A stretch of DNA of 64,000 nt from Chamaecyparis obtusa (Eukaryota; Streptophyta; Pinopsida; Cupressales; Cupressaceae): positions 1,263,001-1,327,000 of the forward strand of contig BSBK01000760.1 of assembly GCA_027943335.1 (NCBI GenBank), read 5' to 3'. Positions 1 through 12,420 of this stretch are shown piece by piece. Under the pieces are notes generated by a model. It was not told the DNA's origin and made no database searches. It saw nothing but the letters and a program-made list of their open reading frames with translations. Positions within the stretch are counted from its first letter, which is position 1, and the number at the start of each line of letters is the position of its first letter. A program made the position numbers and the translations under genes.

Positions 1-95
1 TATCACTGTGTTGACATCAATGACAATCCAAGTCATGAATGCAACAACAACTGCTACAAAATGACTACCAAAACACTTTGCATTCATTCCTAACA
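1..95 (-). repeat. Copia-F 3' LTR (terminal 95 bp only)
   Basis: This matches 5699-5793 with two substitutions and ends in TAACA, which is the reverse complement of the TGTTA LTR start. The rest of the LTR lies left of the window. Confidence 0.95.
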
Positions 96-106
96 ATCTC
101 CCCCAT
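96..106 (-). other. Copia-F polypurine tract
   Basis: On the minus strand, AATGGGGGAGAT abuts the TGTTA start of the 3' LTR. This is the expected place and composition for the plus-strand primer. Confidence 0.8.
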
Positions 107-449
107 TGGCATTGATGGTAACATAGATGAAAAACATCCAATGTTCCAAAAATTTAATACTGCAACATCACTACAAAATATCAAATTAAATCTTGCTTCA
201 TTTTCCTATTCAGCTCTCTCATACAATCCACAATGTTTTTCATGTATATCTCTCCCCCATTGACATCAATGATAGAAATTCTATCACTAAGTCAACAACA
301 ACTTAATGTCAAAAGACACTTTTCAAAAGAATACAATAACAAGAGTCCTCATGACGCAGCTCATAAACTCCCCCATAGAGGAAGTTCCAACATCCAATCC
401 AGAAGAAAGATAGGGTTCATATACCACTGGATGGATGCAATCATTTGTA

Positions 450-1990
450 TCAATTCTCAAAAATAGGTTGGGGCATAACCCCAAGCATACCTCTTAGATA
501 CACAAATGTATCCTTAGGTAAAGGCTTTGTAAATATATCTTCTATCTGCTCCTTTGTACTTATGTACTCCAATCTTACTTCTTTTTCTGTAACTTTCTCT
601 CTTACAACACGATACTTGATCTCAATATGTTTAGTCTTAGAATGTAAAACAAGATTTTTTGACATACTCACTGTACTGGTGTTATCACAATGTATAAAAT
701 AGGCTCATCAAACTTTATTCCAATATCTTTCAACATCTGCTTCATCCAAATAATCTGATTACAATTATTTGCTACTACAGCATATTCTGCTTCTGCTGTG
801 CTTTGTGAAGTAATTCTGCTTCTTACTTAGCCAAGAGACCAATTTACCTCCAAGAAAAAAGGCTCCACCACTGGTGCTTTTCTTGTCATCAATGCTGCCT
901 CCCCAATCTGCATCAATATAGGCACATAAGGTAAAATCATCAGAATTCTCATACCATAATCCATTGTTCCTTTCAGATATCTCAGTATCCTCTTTACTAC
1001 TGCATAATGTGATTCTCTAGGTTCTGCTTGATATCTTGCTACAATCCCCACTGAATGTGCTATATCAGGTCTTGTATGTGTCAAGTACTACAATCCTCCA
1101 ATCATAGATCTGTACTTTTTTTGCTCAACTGCTGGTGTCTCATCTTTGCTAGATAACTTATGTCTGGTTACCATAGGTGTTCCAACAGGTTTAGAATCTT
1201 CCATTCCAAATCTTTTCAATAATTCATTTAAATACTTAGTCTGACTTACAAATATACCTTCCTTGCTTTGTGTTATCTGTAATCCCAAAAAATATTTCAT
1301 TTCTCCAATCATGCTCATCTCAAATTCAGTCTTCATTTCATCTGCAAATTTGTCACTAGCTTCATCTTCTTCTCCAAGGATAATATCATCAACAAATATA
1401 ACTATAACCAACAAACCATTCTCAATTTCTTTTGTGTATATGTTACTATCTTCTGTTCCTTTTATAAATCCCAATTTCAATAAATACTTATCCAATCTTG
1501 CATACCAGGTTCTAGGTGCTTGTTTTAATCCATATAAAGCTTTCTTTAACTTACATACCATATCTCCTTCTTGTGTCAAAGGAGAACCTTCAGGCTACTC
1601 AATGTAGACTTCTTCCAATTCACCATTCAAAAATGCTGACTTCACATCCATCTGATACACTCTGAATTTTTTGTAAGTTGCATATGCTAGAAACATTCTC
1701 ACTACTTCAAGTCTGGCCACAGGTGCAAAAGTTTCTTCATAGTCAATTCCTTGTTGTTGTGAATATCCTTTACATACCAATCTTGCTTTGTTTCTTATCA
1801 CTTCTCCTTGTTCATTCATCTTGTTTCTGAATACCCACTTTGTTCCAATCACATTCTTGTCTTCAGGTCTAGGGACCAATTCCCATGTCTTGTTTTTTTC
1901 AATCTGCTCTAGTTCTTCTTTCATAGCATTGATCCAATGTTCATCTTCACAAGCTTCATTAGTAGTCTTAGGTTCAATTTGAGAAATCAA
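450..1990 (-). pseudogene. Copia-F reverse transcriptase and RNase H (broken)
   Basis: Copia RT and RNase H read from 1990 down to 450. RT landmarks are [46 protein letters not shown] and the catalytic box FVDDIIL near 1380. The RNase H end shows HSKTKHIEIKYR and DIFTKPLPKD, typical of the copia C-terminus. In-frame stops lie near 1596 and 1086, both TAG at positions where copia proteins normally have Gln. The RNase H core between about 700 and 1000 is frameshifted. The frame ends near 450, about 345 bases before the polypurine tract. Confidence 0.92.
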
Positions 1991-2008
1991 ACATAAATGT
2001 AGCTTATT

Positions 2009-3355
2009 TCAAGTCAAAACTTCTCTATCTAAACTTCCAATAACTTGCTCAACAGGGTGATGTCTTGAAGTATACCTGTTAGGTGTCATAGTTACTGATC
2101 TTGTTTCGACTGTAGATTCTTCTTTGCTTTCTTCTCTGTTTTCTTCTCTATTTTCTTCTTTGTCTTCTTTAGTATGACTTTCATTCAGAAAATCACTGTT
2201 AGTTTCAAAAAATAATTCTGCATTTTCAATGTTAGGTTGAGGTTGTGCTTCTCCATCAGATTCATAATCAAGCATTCTTTCCTGAATTTTAAACTTCTCA
2301 TCAACTTTTACATTTTCACTTTCAACAATAGTCTTAGTTCTTTTGTTATAACATCTATATGCTTTTCTTTTTAAAGAATATCCAAGAAATATTCCTTCAT
2401 CACTTTTAGGATCAAACTTTCCTATATCATCATTTCTCTTTGTATAACATTTACTTCCAAAAATTCTAAAATACTTAACTGAGGGTGTATGTCCAAACCA
2501 TAATTCATAAGGTGTCTTGTTTGTATCTTCTCTGATTTGTACTCTGTTCATAGTGTCTACTGTTGTGTTCACTGCTTCTCTCCAAAAAGTTTTAGCTAAA
2601 TCATTTTCAAACAACATAGCTCTTGCTACTTCAGTTATTGACCTATTTCTTCTTTCTGCAATACCATTTTGTTCTGGTGTTCTAGGGGTTGAAAGTTGTC
2701 TCTTAATTCCATTCATTTCAAAAAAAGTGTTAAACTCTCTAGATGTAAATTCACCACCTCTATCAGATCTTAGACACTTAATCTTCATTCCAGATTCATT
2801 CTCAATTTTGCTTTTCATGATCTTAAATTTATCAAATGCTTCAGATTTTTCTTTCAAAAATGCAATCCACATCATTCTTGTAAAATCATCAACAAGAATC
2901 ATAAAATACCTTTCACCATAGAATCCTCTAGTCCTAGTAGGACCACTCAAGTCTGTATGAACAATCTCCAGCTTCTCTATCAATGTGAACTTCTTATTGG
3001 GAAATGAACTCCTTTTTTGCTTTGCCATCATACATTCTTTGCAAATCATGTTAGTAGGTTTCATAATTCTAGGTAAATCTCTTACCACATGTGTAGTGCT
3101 CACCTTGACAATATTATCAAAGTTTATATGACAAAACCTTTTATGCCATAACCGACTATCATCAATCGTAGTTATCAAACATGTCATCTCAGTAGGATTC
3201 AACTGAAATACATTACCTCTGGTTTTGGATCCTTTTCCAATCAGATTTCCATCTTTATCTTTTGTCACACAAGTTTTCTTAGAAAACCAAACTTGATAAC
3301 TCTTATTAGCCAATTTTCCAACGCTTAGTAGATTATGTCTTAGTCCATCAACAAA
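2009..3355 (-). pseudogene. Copia-F integrase
   Basis: A 434-codon frame carries the copia integrase. The zinc-binding part shows WHKRFCH and CKECMMAK (HHCC type). The catalytic core shows HTDLSGP, LRSDRGGEF and PEQNGIAERRN, giving the D, D, E triad. The C-terminal part includes FGSKCY and GIFLGYS, then an acidic Glu/Lys-rich linker. A TAA near 3354 separates it from the protease and a TGA near 2006 separates it from the RT. Both are in the same frame as their neighbours, so gag-pol was one reading frame broken by point changes. Confidence 0.93.
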
Positions 3356-4576
3356 TTAAACATCATCAATGTCAGTCTTTCCATCAAGAGTAATAGATCC
3401 TATACCCTTAATCAAACAAGGTGCATTGTTACCAACCCTAACAATTCCTCCATCATAATTATCTAACTTAACAAACTTTCTTTTATCTCCAGTCATATGA
3501 TGTGAACAACCACTATCTATAATCCAAACAGATTTCTTTTCAACTTGTGAAACTAATTCTTTTTCTTCCCTTTTATCAGATTCGGAACTTTCTTCTTTAA
3601 TTGCTACAAATCTTATTTCCTCAAAGTTATCATTATCACTGTCACTTAAATGTTTTTCAATTCCTGCTTCAAAATCTTCATCATTTGCATAATAACATTC
3701 TTTAGATCTCCTAGGTTTGAAGTTGCTTCTATACTTCTTAACTCTTTTAGGACATTTAGATGAAAAATGACCATATTCTTGACAAGTCCAATATTTAAAG
3801 ATTTTCTTACCATCTGGTTCTCTTTTTACAAGTAATGCAATGCCTTCTTCAATCTTCTTATCTTCCTCAGATTTGCTACTGCTGGCATAATCTCCATTCA
3901 CACTAGTACTTCTTGTAGGTCTAATTCTAAGAGCACTGAATGCTATTTCCATTCTAGGTAGCTCTCCTGATAATCTCAAGTTCATCTCTGCTATTTCTAA
4001 TCTTCCAAGAAGAGTCTCTCTTGAAAAGTTTGATGTACAAGGTATCACTTGTTCAATCATCTGCGTTGTCTGCATGAATACTGGTGTCAAAGTTCTAAAA
4101 AATTTTCATATCACTTCAATCTCTGTCTTATCACCTCCACAAGACTTTATTCCTATCACAATCTCAGACATCCTACCAATATAGCTTCTAATAGATTCAT
4201 CTTCCATCATTCTAATATCTTCAAATGCACAAATCCAATTATGTAATCTAGCCTTCTTTGCATGTTCATCACCTTCAAAAGTAGAATGTAAAGCTTTCCA
4301 AATTGCATGAGATGTTTTCAAACATCTTACCTGACTATATTCATTCTCTAGTAGTGCTGATAAAAGTGCTTCTCTTGCAAGTATGTTACACATGAATAGA
4401 TCTAGTTCATCTTTAGTTCCTGCCTCTAGATTGTCTTCCTCAATGATAGTCTTCTCATTCTTTGTAATCAACCAATAACTTGGTCCTAAACACAATAGAT
4501 GCGTCTTCATCTTTTCTTTCTATCTGTCAAAATTTACTCCATCAAACTTAGGGCTTTCTTTTCTAAAATTCACCAT
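3356..4576 (-). pseudogene. Copia-F gag and protease
   Basis: The likely start is the ATG at 4576-4574. It begins with MVNFRKESPKFDG, the same opening as the gag of Copia-E. An in-frame TAG follows after about 16 codons, and a TGA interrupts near 4092. The nucleocapsid zinc knuckle near 3790 has CX4HX4C, but the first Cys is Tyr (KYWTCQEYGHFSSKC). The protease active site is intact as WIIDSGCSHHMTG near 3515. This part supplies the capsid and the aspartic protease that cuts the polyprotein. Confidence 0.9.
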
Positions 4577-4618
4577 GGATCTCCTTAAGTTGTTAAACTT
4601 TTCTTTCAAGGACTTGCG

Positions 4619-4630
4619 GCTCTGATACCA
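4619..4630 (-). promoter_or_regulatory. Copia-F primer binding site (initiator Met tRNA)
   Basis: The minus strand reads TGGTATCAGAGC two bases after the 5' LTR. This is the standard complement of the 3' end of plant initiator tRNA-Met and primes minus-strand DNA synthesis. Confidence 0.95.
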
Positions 4631-4632
4631 AT

Positions 4633-5793
4633 TGTTAGAAAGTAAAGATCCCCAAGATAACTAAGAAGGGGGGGGGGTGAATTAGTTATCTGATAATTTA
4701 TCCATTCAACTGCTTTAAACAATATAATCAATGTACTGATCAACCATAGAAAGATAATCATACACAATTGCATAATAACACAAGATATGTTAACTAGGGA
4801 ACCTCTTGAAAAGAGTAAACCCTGGTGGGAATGATGCCCACAAAATGATGCACTAATATGAAAGTTCCTTGTTAGAGGATGGACCCTATTAGGAGTCTTA
4901 TGAAATACATTCAGTACATATAAATCCCTGTTAGGAGATTTTGAATCCCTGTTAAAAGATTCTAACCCAGTTAAGAGTTTATGGAAGACAGAAGGACCCA
5001 CTGCCCAAACAGCTTCAAGGCAAGATCTCTGAACCCACTGTCCAAAAGATCTTAGAATTATTCAATAGAATAATATGAAATATATTACCTCCTTCACACT
5101 GTGCCAAAATTGCACTCTCTACTACACAAGATCACAATTCCAGATCTTTGTACTCACAAGTCTTCCTTCATCACTGAATTAGCTCTTTTCTTCACTTCAT
5201 GCATATATTCGCATCTCACTCTTCATAGTACACATTACAATAAGGAAAAAATTCCTTCTTATATACCAAACTCAAATAATTACAAATGAGTCAGTCCTCA
5301 ATTACAAAATAATAAATTCTACATGCTACACATAGAATTCACATAAAACTGTCAGCTTCCAGTTACTGTAACTTTCTCCAAACATATCCTCAAAGTTTGT
5401 GCTATGAACCACATCATCATTAATGAGTCTCCAACATCCCTTTAACTATGCAAAATCAGATTCCATCCCAGCTAAGAGATATCCTCTGATTTCTGAACAT
5501 CGTTACACAGAAACATTGTCTAAACACTGCTTTCACCAAAATGCTAATAACTCTTACAAATGAATGAATTTATTTTTGCATTGTTAACCATAGGTTAATA
5601 AAACACCAAAGAACATACCATCAACTGTGCAGAATCCAATCTACAATAAAACATGTGTGCAAAAAAAAACTGTACCTACTTCCTACTAATATCTAGAATA
5701 TCACTGTGTTGACATCAATGACAATCCAAGTCATGAATGCAACAACAACTGCTACAGAATGACTGCCAAAACACTTTGCATTCATTCCTAACA
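4633..5793 (-). repeat. Copia-F 5' LTR (1161 bp)
   Basis: The LTR begins TGTTAGGAATG and ends TTCTAACA on the minus strand. A promoter-like TATATAAGAAGG lies at about 5255-5266 (minus). Near its 3' end is a G/C tract flanked by an inverted repeat (4656-4690), described separately. The primer site follows directly. Confidence 0.93.
4656..4690 (-). other. C-tract stem-loop near LTR 3' end (Copia-F)
   Basis: GATAACT and AGTTATC form a perfect 7-bp inverted repeat around a run of C on the minus strand, about 25 bases before the LTR end. The same design occurs in Copia-E and Copia-D. Confidence 0.7.
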
Positions 5794-6136
5794 CTTTGAA
5801 TCTCTTTTTCTAGGGTGTACTTGCATGGGTTGACCAAGTTGATCTAAGGGCCTTATAATCAATCCCTGCACATACTTGGATGGAGAGTTGTGAGTCGATT
5901 TGTGAGGGCTCATTCTTGAGTCTCCTTACAAGAACTTGATTCAATGGAGATTAGCATTCTTGCTTCTCCTCCTTGAATCTCTCATTCTATGGTGTACTTG
6001 CATGGGTTCAATCTGAGGGCCTCGTAGAAAGCCATGCACTCCACTGATAGAGAGCTGTGGATCAATATCTGAGAGCTCATTATTGAGTATTCTTGGATGA
6101 AAGGATTCATAGTAGTGTGATCATTTTCAGTTCACA
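5794..6136 (+). repeat. Tat-A 5' LTR, 3' part
   Basis: This aligns along its length with the end of the 3' LTR (about 20540-20882). Shared stretches include GTGTACTTGCATGGGTTGACC and the terminal TTTTCAGTTCACA. Differences are scattered substitutions. Confidence 0.93.
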
Positions 6137-6141
6137 CATTT

Positions 6142-6150
6142 TGGCACCCA
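6142..6150 (+). promoter_or_regulatory. Tat-A primer binding site
   Basis: TGGCACCCA lies 5 bases after the LTR. The related Tat-B has the longer TGGCACCCACCGTGGGGC at the same place. It would pair with a tRNA ending in GGGTGCCA. Confidence 0.75.
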
Positions 6151-9100
6151 TAGTTCATATGTTCTATTCTTCATTTCCACATTTGTAATTGTCTATTTTC
6201 AATTTAGTTTTAAAAGAGTTTTGTTTTACTGAACATGAATTGATACTTGGTATTGGATTTCATTGAAATTGTAACAAGTTGGTGAAGTTGGTTTTATAGT
6301 TATTAAAATTAGTTTTATCGAGTATTGAATTTCAAGAGTTTTATGGTTGGTAGGATCTCTATTTAGATTATTGACTAAGGATCTTACATGCAAGTCAGAT
6401 TAAGAAATGTTTGAACTAGGATGTTTCCAGAACATATTCTATTACTGTTCAACTAAATACCTCTATTTTGATTAGACAAGAGTTAGTGCTTTGCATTTTG
6501 GAATGGTGGGATCAATTTTGTTGGAGGAATGAGTAATATGTATTAAAACTGATTATGTTCTTATCAAAAAATCTGATTTTCAAGCTCTCGCATCCATTTC
6601 ACTCTCTCATCCATTTCAAGCTCTTTCTCCATTTCCTCTAGTTCATGAAGACTATCATCATTTAGATGCTGATTCTACTGAAGATGTTCCAATTTCAATC
6701 TATATAATCTGATATATTTCCTTCTACTAGCCATATGCATTTCAACATGGCTCCAAGAAATATGACATGGCTTTCTATGCACATCAGATAAGACTGCATC
6801 TATTACATATCGCCACCATTGTGCTTGCTCTGCCAACCCCAATATGCATGTATTTTGACAACAATGTATTCTGTTCTAAGCATGTTCTAATGTATTTTGT
6901 CAACAATGCATTTTGTTCTAATGTGAGTGCAGTCCTTTGAAACATTATATCTAACATTTCACACTTTCTCTATGCTTTCACATTCTGAATATGCATTTCA
7001 GACACTTGCAACAGTAATATAAGATCAAAATTCTCTTTGTTATGCACTGGCATATGTTTAAATTCTGCTAAAAAATGCCCATTGAACCACAGGCGCAGTT
7101 TGTACTAGGCACTTGATTGGAAGTTTTCAAAGTTTCTCTACACATCAACTTAGTGTATGCAAAAGAATCTTTGGATTCTGCGTGCCCATATTTCTTTGAC
7201 AAGTTTTGACATATACTTCTCGCACCATTCTTGTGTGTCAATTCTCTATGAGGTATTTTGTCAAACATTTTGTGGGTTTACTCTGTAGCTGAAGTATTAG
7301 CAATATTTTACTTCGTAGATGTCCAATCCATGCTTCAATAGCTCCATTTTGGTGCATTCTATGAGGGCTCTGTAAAATGATTGCATAGGATTAATTTGCT
7401 AGTTGTAGTTGCTATATTGTCTCTTAAGGCTTAGAAAAATTCTCTAGTCACTTTTTTTTATTAAACCAGAGTTCTTTGATACAGTGATAAACATATCAGA
7501 CATTTTGTCTAAGTTTTCATAGTATCTGGATTTGTCTAAATCCTTCATTTGAGACTATGAAATATTTAGATTTTTCATCACACATAGGCATATTTGGATC
7601 CACACATATGCTGTAATATCGGTATAATCAATATTTGTTGTGGATCAGTATTTTCTATGTATTCAGATATTTGCTATGTATTGAGGCAGCGATTGATTTT
7701 CTTATTGGTGTTATATCCTGAATCGTAATTTGCTCCATCTACCTTTAAGTAATGCTTATAATTAATTGTTCATGTGGCAGAAAACTAACATTTCTTAGAT
7801 TGAAATATCGACGTGTATATCAAAATATTGTAAAGATCACGTTTGTGTTTTGGTGGAGTTATATGGAAAATACATCACGGGATTTGAACATTGAAAGAAA
7901 ATTGACATTATTACTCTGATAATGTCATGTTTTTTAGATTTTGATTGGACTTAATCACTTAATCATTATTATTCTAGCAATGTCATTGATTGGGATTTTG
8001 ATTTCTGACACTTACGGTTTGTCATTGATTTGTCTTGATTTTGTACTTTCAGATGTGTGCTAAATTCTAGATTGTAGATCTTTGGACCTAAGGTGAGTTA
8101 CTATAATCTCTATAACACTTGGTTTCGACATAAAATTAATCTCTCATGTATTTGGCTTGAGTTTTTACATGCTTTCATAAAACACATTTCAATTAATGCT
8201 CTTAATGGGAAATGAATGAACATAGATTTTCTTTAATACAAGTTTGTGTTTAAGTGAATGCTTGTGTTTAAACATTAAGTAATTCTTGGTTCAAATGTCA
8301 AAAAAATCTCATTGAGTAATCTAGGGCATGGATTCATTCCTTGTTTACATGAAGAGTTAAATGCACCACTTTGTGGACTCACTTGATGTTTACTTGGAAA
8401 GTTAAATACTCCATGATTCAAACCCTCTTGCACTTATGAATAGTATTGATTAGAAATCTTAGATTACTTTTGATTGATCTTGATAGAAAGATTGGGTTGT
8501 TGGAATCGCTTATCTTACCGACCCCTTGTTCCACCCCGTGGTTGCAAGGTTAGCACCATATTCAGGGGAGGGGTCTACTTAGAAGAGTGTTGAGTGTTCC
8601 ATAAAGTTTTTTTCCCATTTTATGCTTTCTTGATCTCATTAGTGTTCTAAGGTGTGGACTCACTTTGAGTTTGTGTGAGGAGTTAAATGCACCACTTTGT
8701 GGACTCACCTCACATTTTCTTGAAGAGTTAAATGCACCACCTTTAGTGCTTTCCAATACTTTTGATAGTGAATTACTTACTTTTTCATTTCTAGAAGGCC
8801 TGCTTGGGGATTTCATCACCTCAAGGGATGACTTTAACTCCCATGTTCTGGTGGAGTATAAATATTGGGAGGTGAATCCAAAGACACCTCTCTTGGGAAT
8901 GAGTTAGATTTCACTCTTGGCCAAGCCTCAAAGAACTTTATACCTTTGAGAAGTGAAGGAGGAGATTTTGGTTACTGTCTCCCCCCAGCTGTGTGATTTT
9001 GAATTCTTCTCATCTATGGATTTGTACCTCATGTACCTTACATATATCAAGGACACCCTTTAGAAAAGCTATGTATATCCTTGTAGACAACTTCCTAGGA

Positions 9101-9801
9101 TGTTGTTGTGTTCTAAGTGCCTGCTAAAACATTCTCAAGAACATACACAAGTAGCATCTTTAAGGAGTAGCATACTAAGTCACTATTCTTATTCATGTGC
9201 AAGGTTGCTTTGCCCCTTGCTCATTGTTTGAAGACAACTAATTGCTTGTACTCCTTGATTGTTGTCTTATGTGCCTACAATGCTAAAAAATATGTTGATG
9301 TACTTACTTCATCTTTGAAAACAAACAAGAAACTAAAATCCTGAGTTCTTCGATTAGGTCACTTATCCTTGTCCGATTAGGTGACTTGTCCCAATTTTAG
9401 AGACCTATTCTGTATTTAGGATTCTTGTTTTTTTGACCTTTTGAGTTAGTGATCCTTGATCTCATAAGAGATTTTTCTTGAGAGTGACAAATTAGGAATT
9501 GTTCCTATCAAATAGATAATTTTTTTGACTCTTTGATAACACACTTGGAGAGTGCTAGTAATCTCTTTGTCCACTCATTTTCATAAAATTCAAATTCAGT
9601 ATAATTTGTGTAAGTCATCCTCCTGATCCATATGTGCTAGGGTATTCACCTAAGAATTGAGCACCTCTATGGCAGTGTTGGTTTGCACCTATTTGCAACA
9701 ATTCTATTTCACCATTTCTCTCGAACAAGAGAAAATTTTTACTATTCTAGTCTGGTATTGACATTTCCTAGAATTATCTATTTACCTGAACTCTCCCTTT
9801 C
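6151..9801 (+). other. Tat-A leader, 3.65 kb, non-coding
   Basis: I see no conserved frame here. The tract is AT-rich with short chance ORFs only. Long leaders are usual in Tat elements, and Tat-B has one of about 2.3 kb. Some older insertion may be buried in it, because I do not see the GC-rich repeats of the Tat-B leader. Short repeats near 8351-8742 are listed separately. Confidence 0.6.
8351..8742 (+). repeat. three dispersed short repeats in the Tat-A leader
   Basis: GAGTTAAATGCACCACTTT recurs near 8354 and 8680, both times followed by GTGGACTCAC, and again in shorter form near 8725. The copies are about 330 and 45 bases apart. Function unknown. Confidence 0.6.
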
Positions 9802-12420
9802 ACGTCAGTAACAACAAGATATCAAGTGAGCCAAGGAAAGTGACCTTAGATAGTCTTCAACCAACTACCCCCAGTCCAGACTCGTCAAAAGAGAAAGGAA
9901 AAGGAACCAATATTTGACCAGTCACCTAGGAGTAAGTCTGAAACTTGGTTTGACCCAAAGAGCCATTTTAGTGAGTTGAGTACCCCCCCAACACCTTCCC
10001 ACTTAGGTATGGATATGAGTTATACCATGAATTGGTGGGAGAGGGAAGTTATGGATCAAACCCTTGCTGATATCTATGAAAGACAAAAAGACAAGATTTT
10101 GATTGGTAATTCCTCTCATGATGCTCAACCTAGTTCACCCCCCATCAACACTAGGTAGCTAGATGCACATCAAAGAGCCGAAAGGCATGAGAGACAAGCT
10201 CACCCAGAACAATGGTCACAACACAATGACCAAGACAATGAACCTAGTGATGCTCATGTCAACGCAATGTATACAAATGATTTTCACAAACATTCAAGAT
10301 CAAACTCTCCACTTCGAACAACCTCAAGGCATACAAGTGAGAGGCTAAAAAGAATTGAGCGGGAAAAATAGGCTGCAAAAAATGAACGAGCTGCAAAAGA
10401 AGACAAACTTAGGCTTCTAGAAGAGGAACAATGAGCCTTGTTGGACATAAAGAGAAAAGCATTCCAAGAGGAGCAAGATAGGCTGTTAGCCCAACAATTA
10501 AACACTCAATTCAACAACAAGGATGCTAATAGTGGAAATAATTCTCCTCCCTCCACCCCTTCCAGAACACCAAGAAGTAGAAGGCGGTCAAGAACCCCTT
10601 CTAGATCTCCTAGTCCTAGAGGAAGAAGGGCCTCTCAGTATGCTCACTATAGGAGGCAAACCCCTCCTAGAAACTCAAGACCACACTCCCAACATGTACA
10701 TCATGGTTCCCAACATGGAGGTGGTAGCTCACATTATGACCTTGATACTCAAGACTTTATGTGAATGCAACAAGAGCCTATCTTCCAATAGGATGTGGAT
10801 AGGTATTTGGAACAAAACAAAGATAAATTCTTGGAAAGTCTAATCAACAAGGGCACTAGAGTCCCTTATAATTTTGATGTGGACAACAAAATACAAAAGA
10901 AAAATCCCTCTCAAGAGGAAGAAATCTGCCAAATGAAGCAAATGATGGAGAAAATGATGCAACCTAAGAGCTCATTCTCACTAGACTCGATTTGTCCTAA
11001 TCCATTTGACAAGAGTGTGAGTATGAAGGATTTTCCAAGGAGGGTGGAATTCCCTCAATATGATAAATATGATGGCAGTGGTGATCCACATGACCATGTG
11101 CACCAATTCTATACTATGAGCTTTGAATTTCATCAGGATGACTCCTATTTGATGAGGTTATTCCCTAGAAGTCTTAAAGGACAAGCAATAGAATGGTTTA
11201 CCAATATCACTCCCCTCGTCAAGACTTTTAGAGAACTTGTTCATAGATTCATTCAACACTTTGCATATAATTTGTCAAGATATGTTATTATGTTGGACCT
11301 ATGCAACTTGAAACAAAATAAAGGGGAACCCTTTGTTACCTTCTTATAGAGGTGGAGGAGACAGTGCTCTCGGTATCCTAGGATGATCCATGAGGATGAA
11401 AATATTGACATACTTGTTAGTAACTTGGTGCCTGAAATGAGATATGAGATTAAAAAGATAGTCTTCAATTCCTTTGATACCATGGTTGAAACTGCATGTC
11501 AAATTGAATTTGTCCTAAAAGAATAAGGCATTTTAACTAGACATAGCAACAATGGCAACAATGGTCAACACAACAACAAGGATAAAGGGAAGAACAATAG
11601 TTGGAACAAGAAAAAACAAGTTGTCAATGATGGAGTTGTGGACTCTTCCCAATCAAGAGATCAAGGTTTTCTTAATTTGACTAGTGTTGTGCAAGCCATG
11701 AAGCTTAATGCACCTCCATAGCAAGAAAGTAAACCAAGATATCAAGAGAGGCCCAAAAAGGAGAAGCGGAAATTTACCAAATTGGGTGACTCATATGAGG
11801 ATGTTCTCAAAACTCTCATTGCTAACAACTTGGCATATCCTTAGGATCTTGCAAAATTTCACATTCCTGAACCCAAGCCACATTGGTGGGACGACAAGGC
11901 ATTCTGTAAATTTCACAATGGCATTTGCCATACTATTGAAAACTATTGGAGATTAAAACATATCATCCAAGATCTCATAAAAAGAGGAAAGCTTTGAGTT
12001 GATGGTCTGAATACCAATGTTGATCATAAGGCTTTTAAGGAACCTTTGCCTAATTACAAAAAGGGGGAAACCTCTGAATCAAAGAATGACAAAGCTACAA
12101 TCAACTACACTTACACAGTGGCAGAAAATGTGGTAAACATTCTTGAAGTTGTGGAGCCAAGTGTTAATATGATGAGGAGTAAAGACCCACATGGTTATGA
12201 CTCTCCCCCTATCTTTGACAAAAAACTTGTTGTGGTGCTGAGAGGTCCTCATTTTAGGCTATCTTCTCAAGACCTTAATGTTGTTACTAGGAGTCAAGGC
12301 CCTATTGTTATTAGAGGTCCTAGTTCAGATCCATCCAAAAAATCCAAGAAAGTGGCATCCAAGAATGTCACTACAAAGTCTATCACTGCTCTCAAACCAA
12401 ACTATAATCTTATAGATTAG
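9802..12420 (+). pseudogene. Tat-A gag
   Basis: The frame starts like Tat-B gag (MPVTTRSQ) but the first codon is ACG at 9802 (then SVTTRYQ), with a TGA soon after. At about 10550-10690 lies an Arg/Ser/Pro stretch (RSRRRSRTPSRSPSPRGRR). The capsid domain runs from about 10985 to 11520 with FPQYDKYDGSGDPHDH, FPRSLKGQAIEWF and YPRM. A retrotransposon-gag-type finger lies near 11900 (CKFHNGICHT), with the last Cys changed to Tyr. Stops near 11347, 11524 and 11719 interrupt it. It made the virus-like particle shell. Confidence 0.88.

Larger units (their letters stand above)
1..5793 (-). mobile_element. Copia-F: Ty1/copia LTR retrotransposon, 3' end cut by the window
   Basis: On the minus strand the order is 5' LTR, Met-tRNA primer site, gag, protease, integrase, RT, RNase H, polypurine tract and 3' LTR, which is the standard copia order. 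The 95 bases left of the 3' LTR differ at 2 positions from the matching end of the 5' LTR, so this is a fairly young copy. It is inserted in the 5' LTR of Tat-A. The undisturbed Tat-A 3' LTR shows the empty site (ATTCAT then CTTTG near 20540), and CTTTG at 5794-5798 is one copy of the target duplication. The other copy lies left of the window. The coding region holds a handful of point stops and at least one frameshift, so it is not autonomous now. Confidence 0.95.

Noticed and set aside
4619..4630. A tRNA gene at the TGGTATCAGAGC sites
   Set aside because: Only the primer-binding complement is present, with no cloverleaf; the same holds for the E and D sites.
5794..6136. A separate repeat family at 5794-6136
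   Set aside because: It matches the end of the Tat-A 3' LTR and is the remnant of the 5' LTR.
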